Shown: one piece after another, positions 1 to 9,597 of the stretch
Numbering within the stretch: position 1 is the first letter of the stretch
Layout: each line of letters starts with the position of its first letter
Source: Rhynchopus sp. YZ270_cl-10
Taxonomy: Eukaryota > Euglenozoa > Diplonemea > Diplonemida > Diplonemidae
Reading direction: 5' to 3'
Length of the DNA stretch: 64,000 nucleotides
Assembly (NCBI GenBank): GCA_964035575.1
Contig: OZ037890.1
Coordinates: 434,001 to 498,000 of the forward strand
The notes under the pieces: model-generated
What the model saw: the letters and a program-made list of their open reading frames with translations, nothing else
Told to the model about the DNA's origin: nothing
Database searches by the model: none
Made by a program: the position numbers and the translations under genes

Positions 1-551
1 GGCTCTGCAACCCCATGTCCGCTAACGTAGGTCTGCCACTACTGTACCGCACAAAGCGTACTGCATGCAGCTGTGCTGTCTTGTGTAGGAAAAACTCCAT
101 TGAGTTGGCTGAAGGAGGAGGGGGTGTAGAGGATAAAATGGCAGCGGAGCTTGCGCAGGTGGCTGTTCTAATAATTCTTTCAAAATAAAAAAAAAGGTGT
201 GCAGGTGTGGTGTGTGCTCCCAAAAGAGGGGTGCCATTGTGGAGGTTGCGATGATCATGAGTGATTTGATATGAAGTGCAGTGTATGTTGGATGTGGAAA
301 AGTAAGTAGTGGGTAGGGTTGTGGACGTTTTTTCACTTTGTTGTCAAAATCATTTTTTTTTTTTTTTGTTGTTTTGTTTTTGTTGGAGGGAAAAAAGGAA
401 AAAAAAAAGAAAAACAAAAACAATATCTGTACCCACCTCGATATCACACTGCTGACACAACGTTTTTTTTTGAACAAATATTCGCTGGAGGCAGTTCCGC
501 ATCCGTTTTTAAAGGGGAAATGGATGCCTCAGGATGTTACACCACCTTATC
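1..551. other. Spacer downstream of first S28 gene
   Basis: No credible gene. The 80 bases next to the S28 stop codon are homologous to the same region behind the second copy (around 3275-3350), so the tandem duplication includes 3' flank. The rest is low-complexity, including a long T run near 353-367 and A-rich tracts; short frames crossing them are homopolymer artefacts. Confidence 0.6.
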
Positions 552-2489
552 TCACGCGTTCAACGAGTCATAATGCTGCTGGGACCACTCACGGATCTTC
601 TGCTCTTCGATCTCACGCACCTTGATGGCGCTAGGCGGGTCGCTGTCTGTCGCAAAGAACAGATCCAGATGGTGTGCCCCAAGATCCATGACAAGAGCAA
701 CAGAGGAGCCGTCTTCTGTCACATTCTGCACCATCGGTCCTGAGAACGACCCACCTGGGCCGTACACACCTGCGCCAGACCATGGGTCCAGGGCTCCGTT
801 CGACCACACAATGTTGCTGTACTGAGAGACGTTCACGGAGTGGTAGTAACTGCTGATCCAGTTCGACCAGGCATCTCCGTACTTGGGAGTCCCGAAGAGT
901 CCTGAGAACGCATACTCGGCGTTGCACCCCCTTGACTTGGTGTGCGGGCCCACGACGCTCTCGAGGGAGTAGTTCTGAGGGACGTTCGGAGGCCAGAACA
1001 AGTCGCGGCCAGCACCCTGGACGACTGTGTTGACAAGGTTCATGTCCTCGTTGCAGCAGACAGGGCCCCAAGCAAAGGTGTTCGAGACCTCCGGCTTGTC
1101 CACGTAGGTGCACGGTTTTGTGTTTTCACGCTCGCAGAGAGGGCAAGGAGGGCAGTTCTCACACACAGGGCAGCTGTCGCAGGTGGCGGCATTCGAGGAC
1201 ACAGCCTCCTGTTCGGTGTTGGTGTGGTGGTGGTCCTCGTTGCGCAGCCTGTCGGGCAGCACCTCATCCTCAGCATCGCCAAAGCACGTCTTCGCACCAC
1301 TCACGTTGTACCACACAGCAGCACCCTCCGTCATCGCTGCCACAAGGTCGTAGATGCCAGACTCCTCAATCTCAGCCTCTGTGAGCGACGCCACATTGCT
1401 TGTCGATGCCTGCCAGTCCACGTTCACCTTCAGCTTCCCCATTGTCAGGTTGTACTGCACCTTCGATGCGTCACCGTCCACTGTGATGCCGTAGTCCTTC
1501 TCAAGACCTTGGCTGCACGCCACACGCATCGGCCACGCGGGCAGGGGGAAGTACCCGGGCCCGACGGAGTATGTAATGTACGTGGATGGGAACGGGAAGT
1601 CACCCTCTGCCATGTAGAACCACGGACCCTGTCCCCATCGCAGCACCTCCTCCACTGTCGACGCCTTGCACCGCTTTGCAGCACTCGAAACACGTTCTGT
1701 TGCTGTCTTCGAGTTCTCCAACGACTTCATCAATGGCCACAAGCTTCTCAGGTTTGTGAAGCACTGTGGTGGTGCACCGCCTTCTGCTCTGATACCGTTC
1801 GACAGTGCTGCAGAGGACGAGTCCAACAACGACTTTCCTCCCACAGTCGGTAACCCACTCACTGGTGCAGATCCTGCAATAGCTCCTGTAAGTACGTCAG
1901 GGTACTTGATACGCATCCATCCGGTGAGCATTCCTCCGTAAGACCCTCCGAAGGCAATCACAGGTGCATCTGTCTTGTACTCACCTTTCAAATGTTTGAT
2001 CAGTGCAGCAAAGTCTGCCAGTGCTTGGGACGTTGTGCAGAACGAGATGCAACTCGAGACGCCGTGCATCTTGGGAACACTCTCGCCTTCGTAACGATGT
2101 TCGGCAAACACGAGAAGTGCACCCATGCGCTCGCCCATCTCCCACATGAGTCCTGTGTTGTTCACGTACTCGTCCACAGGTGACTCGTTCCCTGTGTAAA
2201 AGAAGATCGGTGCCTGCTCGTCTGTGCCTGTGAAGCCCACATCTGCACCCTTCTTCCAGTACTTATCATACAAGCAGTACCTCTCCTGGTAGGTAGCAGG
2301 GTTGGGCTCCTGTGCAAAGTGGTCCAGCTTCTGCTCAAAGTAGAGCCACGTGCAGTTCACAATGCTTGGCTTCGGTGCTGCTGTTGGGTCGTGCACCTGC
2401 TGCCAACGTCCCATGCCAAGCGACCCTGTGAGTGGCCCTCCTGCCACAGCAGTGGCACCCAGCACCACAGCAAGGAGCGATGTGCGCAT
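552..2489 (-). CDS. Serine carboxypeptidase, peptidase family S28 (copy 1)
   Basis: A 645-residue secreted or lysosomal peptidase of the Pro-X carboxypeptidase/DPP7 family, which removes residues next to proline. The start at MRTSLLAVVLGATAVAGG gives a clean signal peptide; an in-frame upstream extension lacks one. The nucleophile lies in FGGSYGG; the Asp and His of the triad lie in NGALDPW and GAHHLDL near the C-terminus. Several N-x-S/T sites suggest glycosylation. A Cys-rich insert (CDSCPVCENCPPCPLC, around residue 460) is unusual for the family. The gene is the downstream member of a tandem pair with 3351-5291, with a period of 2799 bp. Identity is very high except in sharply bounded blocks. 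No introns are needed. Function is firm at family level; the exact substrate is unknown. Confidence 0.93.
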   Translation of the reverse strand: MRTSLLAVVLGATAVAGGPLTGSLGMGRWQQVHDPTAAPKPSIVNCTWLYFEQKLDHFAQEPNPATYQERYCLYDKYWKKGADVGFTGTDEQAPIFFYTGNESPVDEYVNNTGLMWEMGERMGALLVFAEHRYEGESVPKMHGVSSCISFCTTSQALADFAALIKHLKGEYKTDAPVIAFGGSYGGMLTGWMRIKYPDVLTGAIAGSAPVSGLPTVGGKSLLDSSSAALSNGIRAEGGAPPQCFTNLRSLWPLMKSLENSKTATERVSSAAKRCKASTVEEVLRWGQGPWFYMAEGDFPFPSTYITYSVGPGYFPLPAWPMRVACSQGLEKDYGITVDGDASKVQYNLTMGKLKVNVDWQASTSNVASLTEAEIEESGIYDLVAAMTEGAAVWYNVSGAKTCFGDAEDEVLPDRLRNEDHHHTNTEQEAVSSNAATCDSCPVCENCPPCPLCERENTKPCTYVDKPEVSNTFAWGPVCCNEDMNLVNTVVQGAGRDLFWPPNVPQNYSLESVVGPHTKSRGCNAEYAFSGLFGTPKYGDAWSNWISSYYHSVNVSQYSNIVWSNGALDPWSGAGVYGPGGSFSGPMVQNVTEDGSSVALVMDLGAHHLDLFFATDSDPPSAIKVREIEEQKIREWSQQHYDSLNA

Positions 2490-3350
2490 GGTTGCTGCGT
2501 GTCTGTTCTTTTTTTGTCTTCTGTGATGTAAAAGTGGACGTACACAAAGCCTGAAACTGACGCTCACACATGCTCAGGAAGTCACTGAACCGCGGAGCAC
2601 AATACCACCAAAAACACAAACAGAACCGCCACTGAACACCTCTTGCTGTTCAGCTGTCACATGACACAGACGGGCAGAAAAATGCTTTGAGCGGCCGCTA
2701 AAGGCGGTACCCTAAAGTGGCTAAGCCCACACCTCATTCCAGCACGAGCACATAAGCCCTGACACAGGAAGAGTAGACGGACGGCACGCATCGCCTCCAG
2801 AGGGCTACGATCACAGAGGAGACACTGTGGTGAAGGACAACTGAAGATACGTTGATGTCAGATAACCTAAGCCTCGCAGGTTGGTCATCTCTAGAAACAA
2901 CACCCCCCCGCTTTGTTGATGTTTGGTTGTAAACGTTAGTCGAGATGGCTTCACCATCTGTATCATGGCAAGTGGTCTTTGCTCTGGGCGTGAACAAGCA
3001 GGCAATATAGCACGTGCCAGGGGAGGGGGAGAGCAAAGGCTCCTGTGCAAGGAGCGAAGGGAATCATAATAAAACACAACACAATGTCATAGAGGAGCCC
3101 CCAACACGCATTAGTGGTACAACGTTTTACTTTTCTTTTTTTGGTTTTTGAACAAATGTCTCAGGGTTCTCAGGCCTCGACAAAAACAACAATTGAATTT
3201 TTTCGACAAGCTTTCCCCCCAAAAAAAAAATGTGTCGACACGAAGGCTGAACGTCGACATGTTTGAGAACCCTGAAATGTTTGCTGGAGGCAGCGTGACA
3301 TCCATTTTTTAGAGGGTAATGAAAACCTCTGGATGTTACACCACCTTATC
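2490..3350. other. Spacer between S28 paralogues
   Basis: No gene. It carries the 5' leader of copy 1 on the minus strand, where a pyrimidine-containing stretch ends in CACAG about 30 nt before the ATG. It also holds a short hAT-like MITE (3162-3274) and the duplicated 3' flank of copy 2. Confidence 0.6.
3162..3274. mobile_element. Short hAT-like MITE with paralogous empty site
   Basis: The ends are CAGGGTTCTCA and its exact inverse TGAGAACCCTG. They are flanked by AAATGTCT (3154-3161) and AAATGTTT (3275-3282), an 8-bp target duplication with one mismatch. The interior has further inverted GTCGACA motifs. The homologous place behind S28 copy 1 (about 476-483) has a single similar octamer and no insert, so this is an insertion into one duplicated flank. 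The element is 113 bp with no coding capacity. Confidence 0.85.
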
Positions 3351-5291
3351 TCACGCGTTCAACGAGTCATAATGCTGCTGGGACCACTCACGGATCTTCT
3401 GCTCTTCGATCTCACGCACCTTGATGGCGCTAGGCGGGTCGCTGTCTGTCGCAAAGAACAGATCCAGATGGTGTGCCCCAAGATCCATGACAAGAGCAAC
3501 AGAGGAGCCGTCTTCTGTCACATTCTGCACCATCGGTCCTGAGAACGACCCACCTGGGCCGTACACACCTGCGCCAGACCATGGGTCCAGGGCTCCGTTC
3601 GACCACACAATGTTGCTGTACTGAGAGACGTTCACGGAGTGGTAGTAGCTCGTCATCCATTCGCACCAATGGTCTGAGTACTTCGGTGTGCCGAAGAGTC
3701 CTTGGTCGTCGTACCCTTGGTAGCACCCGCTGCCCTTCTTGTGTGGGCCGATCACGCTGTCAAGGGTGTAGTTCTCAGGGACGTTCGGAGGCCAGAACAA
3801 GTCACGCCCAACACCCTGGACGTATGTGTTGGCCAAGTATAGATCCTCGTTGCAGCAGATTGGACCCCAAGCAAAGAGCTTTGACACAACAGGCACGTCC
3901 ACGTAGGTGCATGCATCGACGTTTTCACGCTCGCAGAGAGGGCAAGGAGGGCAGTTCTCACACACAGGGCAGCTGTCGCAGGTGGCGGCATTCGAGGACA
4001 CAGCCTCCTGTTCGGTGTTGGTGTGGTGGTGGTCCTCGTTGCGCAGCCTGTCGGGCAGCACCTCATCCTCAGCATCGCCAAAGCACGTCTTCGCACCACT
4101 CACGTTGTACCACACAGCAGCACCCTCCGTCATCGCTGCCACAAGGTCGTAGATGCCAGACTCCTCAATCTCAGCCTCTGTGAGCGACGCCACATTGCTT
4201 GTCGATGCCTGCCAGTCCACGTTCACCTTCAGCTTCCCCATTGTCAGGTTGTACTGCACCTTCGATGCGTCACCGTCCACTGTGATGCCGTAGTCCTTCT
4301 CAAGACCTTGGCTGCACGCCACACGCATCGGCCACGCGGGCAGGGGGAATTCGCCAGGAAGCAGCGAGTACGTGATGTACGTTGACGGGAACGGATAGTC
4401 ACCCTCTGCCATGTAGAACCACGGACCCTGTCCCCACTGCAGCACCTCCTCCACTGTCGACGCCTTGCACCGCTTTGCAGCACTCGAAACACGTTTTGTT
4501 GCTGTCTTCGAGTTCTCCAACGACTTCATCAATGGCCACAAGCTTCTCAGGTTTGTGAAGCACTGTGGTGGCGCACCACCTTCTGCCTGGATACCGTTCG
4601 ACAGTGCTGCAGAGGACGAGTCCAATACCGACTTTCCTCCCACAGAAGGGAACCCACTCACTGGTGCAGATCCTGCAATAGCTCCTGCGAGTACGTCAGG
4701 GTATTTGATGCGCATCCAGCCCGAAAGCTGTCCTCCGTAAGACCCACCGAAGGCAATCACGGGTGCATCTGTCTTGTACTCACCTTTCAAATATTTGATC
4801 AGCGCAGCAAAGTCTGCCAGTGCTTGGGACGTTGTGCAGAACGAGATGCAGCTTTTGACACCGTGCAGCTTCGGGACGCTATCACCTTCGTAACGATGTT
4901 CGGCAAACACGAGAAGTGCACCCATGCGCTCGCCCATCTCCCACATGAGTCCTGTGTTGTTCACGTACTCGTCCACAGGTGACTCGTTCCCGGTGTAGAA
5001 GAAGATCGGTGCCTGCTCGTCTGTGCCTGTGAAGCCCACATCTGCACCCTTCTTCCAGTACTTATCATACAAGCAGTACCTCTCCTGGTAGGTAGCAGGG
5101 TTGGGCTCCTGTGCAAAGTGGTCCAGCTTCTGCTCAAAGTAGAGCCACGTGCAGTTCACAATGCTTGGCTTCGGTGCTGCTGTTGGGTCGTGCACCTGCT
5201 GCCAACGTCCCATTCCAAGCGACCCTGTGAGCGGCCCTCCTGCCACAGCAGTGGCACCCAGCACCACAGCGAGGAGCGATGCGGTGCGCAT
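3351..5291 (-). CDS. Serine carboxypeptidase, peptidase family S28 (copy 2)
   Basis: A 646-residue paralogue of the preceding gene. It begins MRTASLLAVVLGATAVAGG (signal peptide) and keeps FGGSYGG, NGALDPW and GAHHLDL and the Cys-rich insert. Differences cluster: about 3647-3920 (residues roughly 455-550) and about 4345-4430 are diverged, while the flanking DNA is almost identical to copy 1. This suggests gene conversion or selection on discrete surface or substrate-binding segments. Five bases before the ATG, the minus strand has a pyrimidine-rich run ending ACATACGCAG, a candidate trans- or cis-splice acceptor. It likely shares the lysosomal or secreted exopeptidase role of copy 1. Confidence 0.93.
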   Translation of the reverse strand: MRTASLLAVVLGATAVAGGPLTGSLGMGRWQQVHDPTAAPKPSIVNCTWLYFEQKLDHFAQEPNPATYQERYCLYDKYWKKGADVGFTGTDEQAPIFFYTGNESPVDEYVNNTGLMWEMGERMGALLVFAEHRYEGDSVPKLHGVKSCISFCTTSQALADFAALIKYLKGEYKTDAPVIAFGGSYGGQLSGWMRIKYPDVLAGAIAGSAPVSGFPSVGGKSVLDSSSAALSNGIQAEGGAPPQCFTNLRSLWPLMKSLENSKTATKRVSSAAKRCKASTVEEVLQWGQGPWFYMAEGDYPFPSTYITYSLLPGEFPLPAWPMRVACSQGLEKDYGITVDGDASKVQYNLTMGKLKVNVDWQASTSNVASLTEAEIEESGIYDLVAAMTEGAAVWYNVSGAKTCFGDAEDEVLPDRLRNEDHHHTNTEQEAVSSNAATCDSCPVCENCPPCPLCERENVDACTYVDVPVVSKLFAWGPICCNEDLYLANTYVQGVGRDLFWPPNVPENYTLDSVIGPHKKGSGCYQGYDDQGLFGTPKYSDHWCEWMTSYYHSVNVSQYSNIVWSNGALDPWSGAGVYGPGGSFSGPMVQNVTEDGSSVALVMDLGAHHLDLFFATDSDPPSAIKVREIEEQKIREWSQQHYDSLNA

Positions 5292-5618
5292 GGTTGCTGC
5301 GTATGTGTAAAAGAAGCAGTCAGAGACACTTATTATTCACCTGCAAAGCGGTGTGTGGAGGAAGGAACAACACCAGTTTCCCTTAAAGACAACAAAGACA
5401 TAAACCCCCCCACACCCTTCTCATTCTAATCAATACCACACATCTCCATGGCTGCAGAGATGATACGTTTCCCCCTCCCCCTCCCCTCCCCTTATGGCGA
5501 ACCACCCCACCCACACTGACCATAAAAATTGAAAGACAATTGTACTTCATGTACACATCTTTAAAAACGACGTTGGTTGTGCAAAGGTTTCCTTCTTCCT
5601 TCTTTCCTTCCTCCCTCC
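5292..5618. other. Spacer upstream of S28 copy 2
   Basis: Gene-free 327 bp with C-rich tracts on the plus strand near 5405-5510, and the 3' UTR region of the next minus-strand gene. No repeat recognised. Confidence 0.5.
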
Positions 5619-6743
5619 TTACGAATAGATCTCCTCATTCGTCATCCCTTCGAAGAGCTCTGCCACCGGGACAGGTTCGTACTCCAGCTCTTCGGATCGA
5701 GTGTCCATTGTGTCGGGTTGTTGCGGATCCTCATCCTTTATTGTGACCATCGCATCGTCCTCTTCCTCGGTGAGGCCTTCTGCTGAGTCTGCTTCTGAAG
5801 TGAAGCCTGCTACGATACGCCAGTTGGCAGCAGGGTTGCGAGGCAGCATGTTGCGACGTTTGGTGCTGCGTGGGTTGGAACCTATCGCGGACAGCGGGTC
5901 GCGTGTTCGCTTGCCTGGTTTTGGGTAGCGTACCGTGTAGAGCCTACCTAGCTCATTCCAGCGTTCGACGGTGATGGGGGGTGGTTGTGGGAGACCCCAG
6001 GTTTCGTGGTATGCGTGCGTTGTTTCTCCAAATGCAACGACACCACGTTGTTTGCTTCCACGAGCCCGGAGGCGGTCTTGGACCAATGAAACCGCCTCAC
6101 GGACTGGAGTAGGGAGGGTACGAATATCACTCACCATCTTATCAAATTGACGCCTCAGAATCGCCAAATACCCTGCAAACCCTGCTACAATACGGCCCTC
6201 CCAATCCAGCCTGATATAGTACCACGGTACATCCAAATACACATGCCCCGATGTGCAGTCTGCAATGTCGTATGCTTCAAACCCATCAGCAGAAAAGCTT
6301 TCAATAGAGCCACTGCGGTAGCCGAGCTTTGTGCGGAAAAGGATTTTGGTTTTGACGGGAATTCGGACGTCACTTCCGAGCATTTTAGTCCGCAGGGCGC
6401 GCGCTTTGCGTTCGTTAGAAGAACCCTTGAGACAATGGATACAACGTCGGGTGATGTCCTCCAGTTGGTTGGTGCCGAATGCAGAGTATTGGGTGCTCTC
6501 TGGAGCAAAGTCGCTTATCTCGCATTGGATGGCAAGGATCTGTTCTTGGTCAAAGGAGTCAGTGTCCATCACAACATCACCTCGCCAAAGCTGGCGAATC
6601 GCATCAACGTTCACTCCAGACATCACATCTTCATGGAGAAACGTCAACGCCGTGTCGGGAAAGTGTGTCTCAGGAAGCGCCTCGCCTTCTTCAGCAGAGG
6701 TTCGGAGGAACATCGCTGCAAGCTCATCGTCGGTTAAAGACAT
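5619..6743 (-). CDS. Uncharacterised 374-aa protein
   Basis: An unbroken ORF whose GC-rich third positions match neighbouring genes, so it is very likely real, but I do not recognise the family. It starts MSLTDDELAAMFLRTSAEEG. The longer frame upstream crosses an A-run and was rejected. The middle (about residues 120-250) is mixed alpha/beta with conserved-looking aromatic stretches (VPWYYIRLDWEG). A basic segment near 310-330 (STKRRN) could be a nuclear localisation signal. The C-terminal 60 residues are strongly acidic (EEEDDAM, DEDPQQ). No signal peptide or membrane span is visible. The layout of a basic patch plus acidic tail is typical of nuclear proteins, but that is only a guess. The leader has no AG acceptor within about 70 nt of the ATG. 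Confidence 0.75.
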   Translation of the reverse strand: MSLTDDELAAMFLRTSAEEGEALPETHFPDTALTFLHEDVMSGVNVDAIRQLWRGDVVMDTDSFDQEQILAIQCEISDFAPESTQYSAFGTNQLEDITRRCIHCLKGSSNERKARALRTKMLGSDVRIPVKTKILFRTKLGYRSGSIESFSADGFEAYDIADCTSGHVYLDVPWYYIRLDWEGRIVAGFAGYLAILRRQFDKMVSDIRTLPTPVREAVSLVQDRLRARGSKQRGVVAFGETTHAYHETWGLPQPPPITVERWNELGRLYTVRYPKPGKRTRDPLSAIGSNPRSTKRRNMLPRNPAANWRIVAGFTSEADSAEGLTEEEDDAMVTIKDEDPQQPDTMDTRSEELEYEPVPVAELFEGMTNEEIYS

Positions 6744-7130
6744 TTTTTTTTTTGGTAAACCAAAGAGAACCAGAAATGAGATAAAAAAAACCGCAACAAT
6801 TAATAAAAGGTGTTGATTCAGTGCTCTGTAGGGGAAATGAAGGAGAGGAAATATGAAACCCCCTTCTATTTGGTCCACAGAGAACACACACAGAGGAGTG
6901 AACAGTCTGCAGTGTGCGCATTATGGGTTGGAACACGCGCCATACTATCTATAGTATACCCACTGAAAAAGCCAGCAATGCAATACATACAACGCAACGC
7001 AATCTGACTTATCACCCCCCTACCCTCACCCCAGCAGAGACAATAAGACCTGGGTGGGGGGTTGGGGATTTTGCTTATTACGCAGTTGGGTTGTCGGTTG
7101 TCGGGTTGGCTTCTCCCTTATAATCCCTTC
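6744..7130. other. Spacer, 387 bp
   Basis: No gene. Contains the leader of the uncharacterised gene and the 3' end region of the TatD gene; AT-rich with a C-rich patch at 7013-7030. Confidence 0.5.
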
Positions 7131-7982
7131 CTAACGCAACTTCCCAAAAAGATTCAGGGAGTTTTCCCTCAAAATGGGGGCCATCTCATGCACTTTTGCC
7201 CCCTTCACCTCAGCAACACATTGCAACGACACCGCAATGTTCGCAGGAACGTTCACCTCGCCTTTCCGATGCGACAGCGCTGGCGCATCCGTCTCCAAAC
7301 ACAGCGCTGTGTCGGGAAGCTTGCTGATAAGCTTCAGCCCAGAGGCGCTGTTTACGAAGCACGGCGGCACCGAAAAAAAACAGTTCTTTTGCGTCCCTGC
7401 AACCGCGTAAGACACTTTCCCATCAAAAGCATGCAATAATGCACCGACCCCTCCCACCCCCACCCCACACTTCACCAATGATTCTATCGCATAGTGCCCT
7501 GCCATACGGGAATGCACATTGACAGGAAGCCCTAACCGAACCGCAGCTTCGATTTGCCTTTCAAAAGCGCGGGTTTGCACCTCTCTCGATGCTGCAACGT
7601 GCGCTGTGAAGTCGAGACCACATTCACCTACCCCCACCACATCCCCTTGAGCTTCCGCGTCTGCGAGAATTCGCAGAATCGTGTCGGTCATTTCTTCTGC
7701 TTCGTGAGGATCGCTCGGAACGCTTTCCGGATGCAGTCCTATGCATGGGTGGAGGTGCACCGGGTTGTCTGCAATGCCGTTCTGTGTGCGGCATAACGAC
7801 AACACAGAGTCTGCGTCCGGCACGTCTTCGGACACCACAACGATGTCTTTCACACCGCAGATTGCAGCATCGCGTAACAGCTCGTCCATCCTCCCAGACA
7901 ATTCTGATGACGTTAAATGAGCGTGACAGTCCACCATCTTCAATTCAATTTGAAGATCTTGAGAGGAAGAAGAAGACGGCAT
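7131..7982 (-). CDS. TatD-like metal-dependent deoxyribonuclease
   Basis: 283 residues of the TatD/amidohydrolase TIM-barrel family, Mg/Mn-dependent nucleases linked to DNA repair or apoptotic DNA breakdown. Metal-site motifs appear in order: DCHAHL (residue about 18), VGVGECGLDF (about 115), NVHSRMAG, LLHAFDG and the late Asp in LETDAPAL, followed by the family motif NVPANI. The start at MPSSSSSQ is chosen because a minus-strand pyrimidine tract (CTTCTTCAAG) ends 13 nt upstream and the frame above it is low-complexity. A second start at MVDCHAHL would also give a complete domain. The Ser-rich N-terminus is short and not clearly a targeting peptide. Confidence 0.9.
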   Translation of the reverse strand: MPSSSSSQDLQIELKMVDCHAHLTSSELSGRMDELLRDAAICGVKDIVVVSEDVPDADSVLSLCRTQNGIADNPVHLHPCIGLHPESVPSDPHEAEEMTDTILRILADAEAQGDVVGVGECGLDFTAHVAASREVQTRAFERQIEAAVRLGLPVNVHSRMAGHYAIESLVKCGVGVGGVGALLHAFDGKVSYAVAGTQKNCFFSVPPCFVNSASGLKLISKLPDTALCLETDAPALSHRKGEVNVPANIAVSLQCVAEVKGAKVHEMAPILRENSLNLFGKLR

Positions 7983-8274
7983 ACCGTTTTGAATCCTTGA
8001 AGAAGATGAGGAGGAGGAGGTACCCTTGACAAAAAAAAACAATTTTGAGGTAATAAAAAGGGGGAGACTGGGGAGAGGGTGATGGAGAGGGGAAAAAAAG
8101 AAGGCTGGCCTTTTTTTTATGGATAATATTTTTTTAAAAAATTGGGGCAAAATTTTAGTGTGATTAAGTACCCCATTGAGAGACACCTCTTCTAGAAAAA
8201 ACACACTAATCAAAGCCCTTTCTCTGGAGATAAACAATAAGAGGGGGGTTGGGGACGTTGGAAGGGGGGGTAGT

Positions 8275-8374
8275 GGTGGCTGTGTGATACGTGCACATTC
8301 ATAATACAGAACACATCACAATGCTGTGATGTACTATGTATTGTGAATGGGAAAAATATCATAGTACAGCCACC
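8275..8374. repeat. 100-bp imperfect palindrome
   Basis: Arms beginning GGTGGCTGT and ending ACAGCCACC fold back through most of their length, closing on CATCACA/TGTGATG around a 4-nt loop. Either a foldback MITE or a transcribed hairpin; no target duplication was evident. Confidence 0.75.
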
Positions 8375-8856
8375 GTGGAGGGGGTTATGTGTTGATGACA
8401 CGGATATGTGGTGTTTTACCACTATATTTTTGTGTCATCGGTGTACACGTTTTGCATGTGTTCGATAGTATATGGTGTTGTGCAAACCACCTGATGAGAA
8501 AGTGTTCGACAAATAATAACGACACCCAAACAGCAAAAGTCCAACCAGCATCAAGATGAAACAGGAAAACAAAATAAATAAAAGGGAAGCATTCGGCTGT
8601 GGTACAGTATTGTACCTTCAAAAAAATAATTTTAAAGGTGCAAAAAGCGCACCCCCTCTTGTGTCTTTTCCTGTCCAGTATTTCTTGAAACTTGGAATTA
8701 ATGAATCTCATTTTGCTGTTCATTCGTCAAATTAAAAGCACCCTGCAAACCCAAATGGTATACACAATACACTTAACACCTCAACACGAGAGCTATAAAA
8801 AAAAAAAATCCAATTTTTGTGAGTATTATACGATAAACAAAATAAAACAAAAAAAA

Positions 8857-8894
8857 TTGGAGGACGGGTGTGCCTCACTGTGCACACACATCTG
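8857..8894. repeat. Dispersed stem-loop, type B
   Basis: GTGTGCC, then loop, then GTGCACACACATCTG; same pattern as copies near 23140, 26582, 36254, 45925 and 52831. Stem TGTGC/GCACA. Confidence 0.65.
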
Positions 8895-8925
8895 TCGGTG
8901 AAAAAAAAAGAGAAGGGGGTGGGTG

Positions 8926-9002
8926 ATGGGAAGTGGATGGGAAGTGGATGGGAAGTGGATGGGAAGTGGATGGGAAGTGGATGGGAAGTGGATGGGAAGT
9001 GG
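8926..9002. repeat. 11-bp minisatellite, 7 copies
   Basis: Seven head-to-tail, essentially identical copies of ATGGGAAGTGG directly after a type B stem-loop; noncoding. Confidence 0.97.
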
Positions 9003-9146
9003 AAAAAATCATGTGAAGCTTGACTAAAAAAAACAACAACACACATGTTGATGAAAGCTGCACCAAAAAAGAAGAAGAAAAAATACAATAAAAAGCAACG
9101 CTAAGATTAATTAGCGCACTATGTACAGACATCATTAAAAAATGAC

Positions 9147-9187
9147 ATTGAAATACAAAGTCTTGTGACAGTGTACCTTGGTACATG
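9147..9187. repeat. Dispersed stem-loop, type C
   Basis: Core TTGAAATACAAAG, then TCTTGTGACA, then GTGTACCTTGGTAC. Near-identical copies occur at 20610 and 27145; more diverged ones at 20887 and 42861. Confidence 0.7.
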
Positions 9188-9558
9188 ACCAAAAAAAAAG
9201 AACAAAAAAGAAAACAAAAAAGTCCTCACTTCCCCACATCGGTTCTTAGTGGGGGGGGGTGTGAATTATGGACGTCGTGTTGCAAAACAAAGTACAAAAA
9301 AAAGGAAAAGGAAACCGGTGTACCAATCTCCCCCTCCCTGCTTCCGCGTAGACCCTCTTTTGTGGAGTAGGGTTGGCAAAGGAAAGTTATAGACTATAAA
9401 TGTATCGAGTTTTCGCTGATTTACTTTGGCTTTCCCAAAGCAAAGGTGTTGGAACATGTTCAAAAAAATTTTTTTTTAAATTCATGATACTTTCTATTCA
9501 TGACAAAGAAAGCATGCAAAAAAGAGAAAAGGAAAAAGAAAAGGAAGAAAAGTTTATA

Positions 9559-9597
9559 AGATGACCCTAAGCCTCTCGTGCTTAGTCACCTTCGAAA
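9559..9597. repeat. Dispersed stem-loop, type D
   Basis: Perfect 6-bp stem CTAAGC/GCTTAG closing loop CTCTCGT, followed by TCACCTTCGAAAA. Almost the same unit is at 39002; diverged relatives at 41884, 42022 and 44556. Confidence 0.75.

Noticed and set aside
942-1853. 303-codon plus-strand ORF opposite S28 copy 1
   Set aside because: Antisense shadow of a clear peptidase gene; the paralogue interrupts the same frame.
9559-9597. Hammerhead ribozyme (ATGA ... stem ... CGAAAA)
   Set aside because: The core CTGATGA and the third helix with a cleavage site are missing; only a hairpin followed by GAAA is shared.
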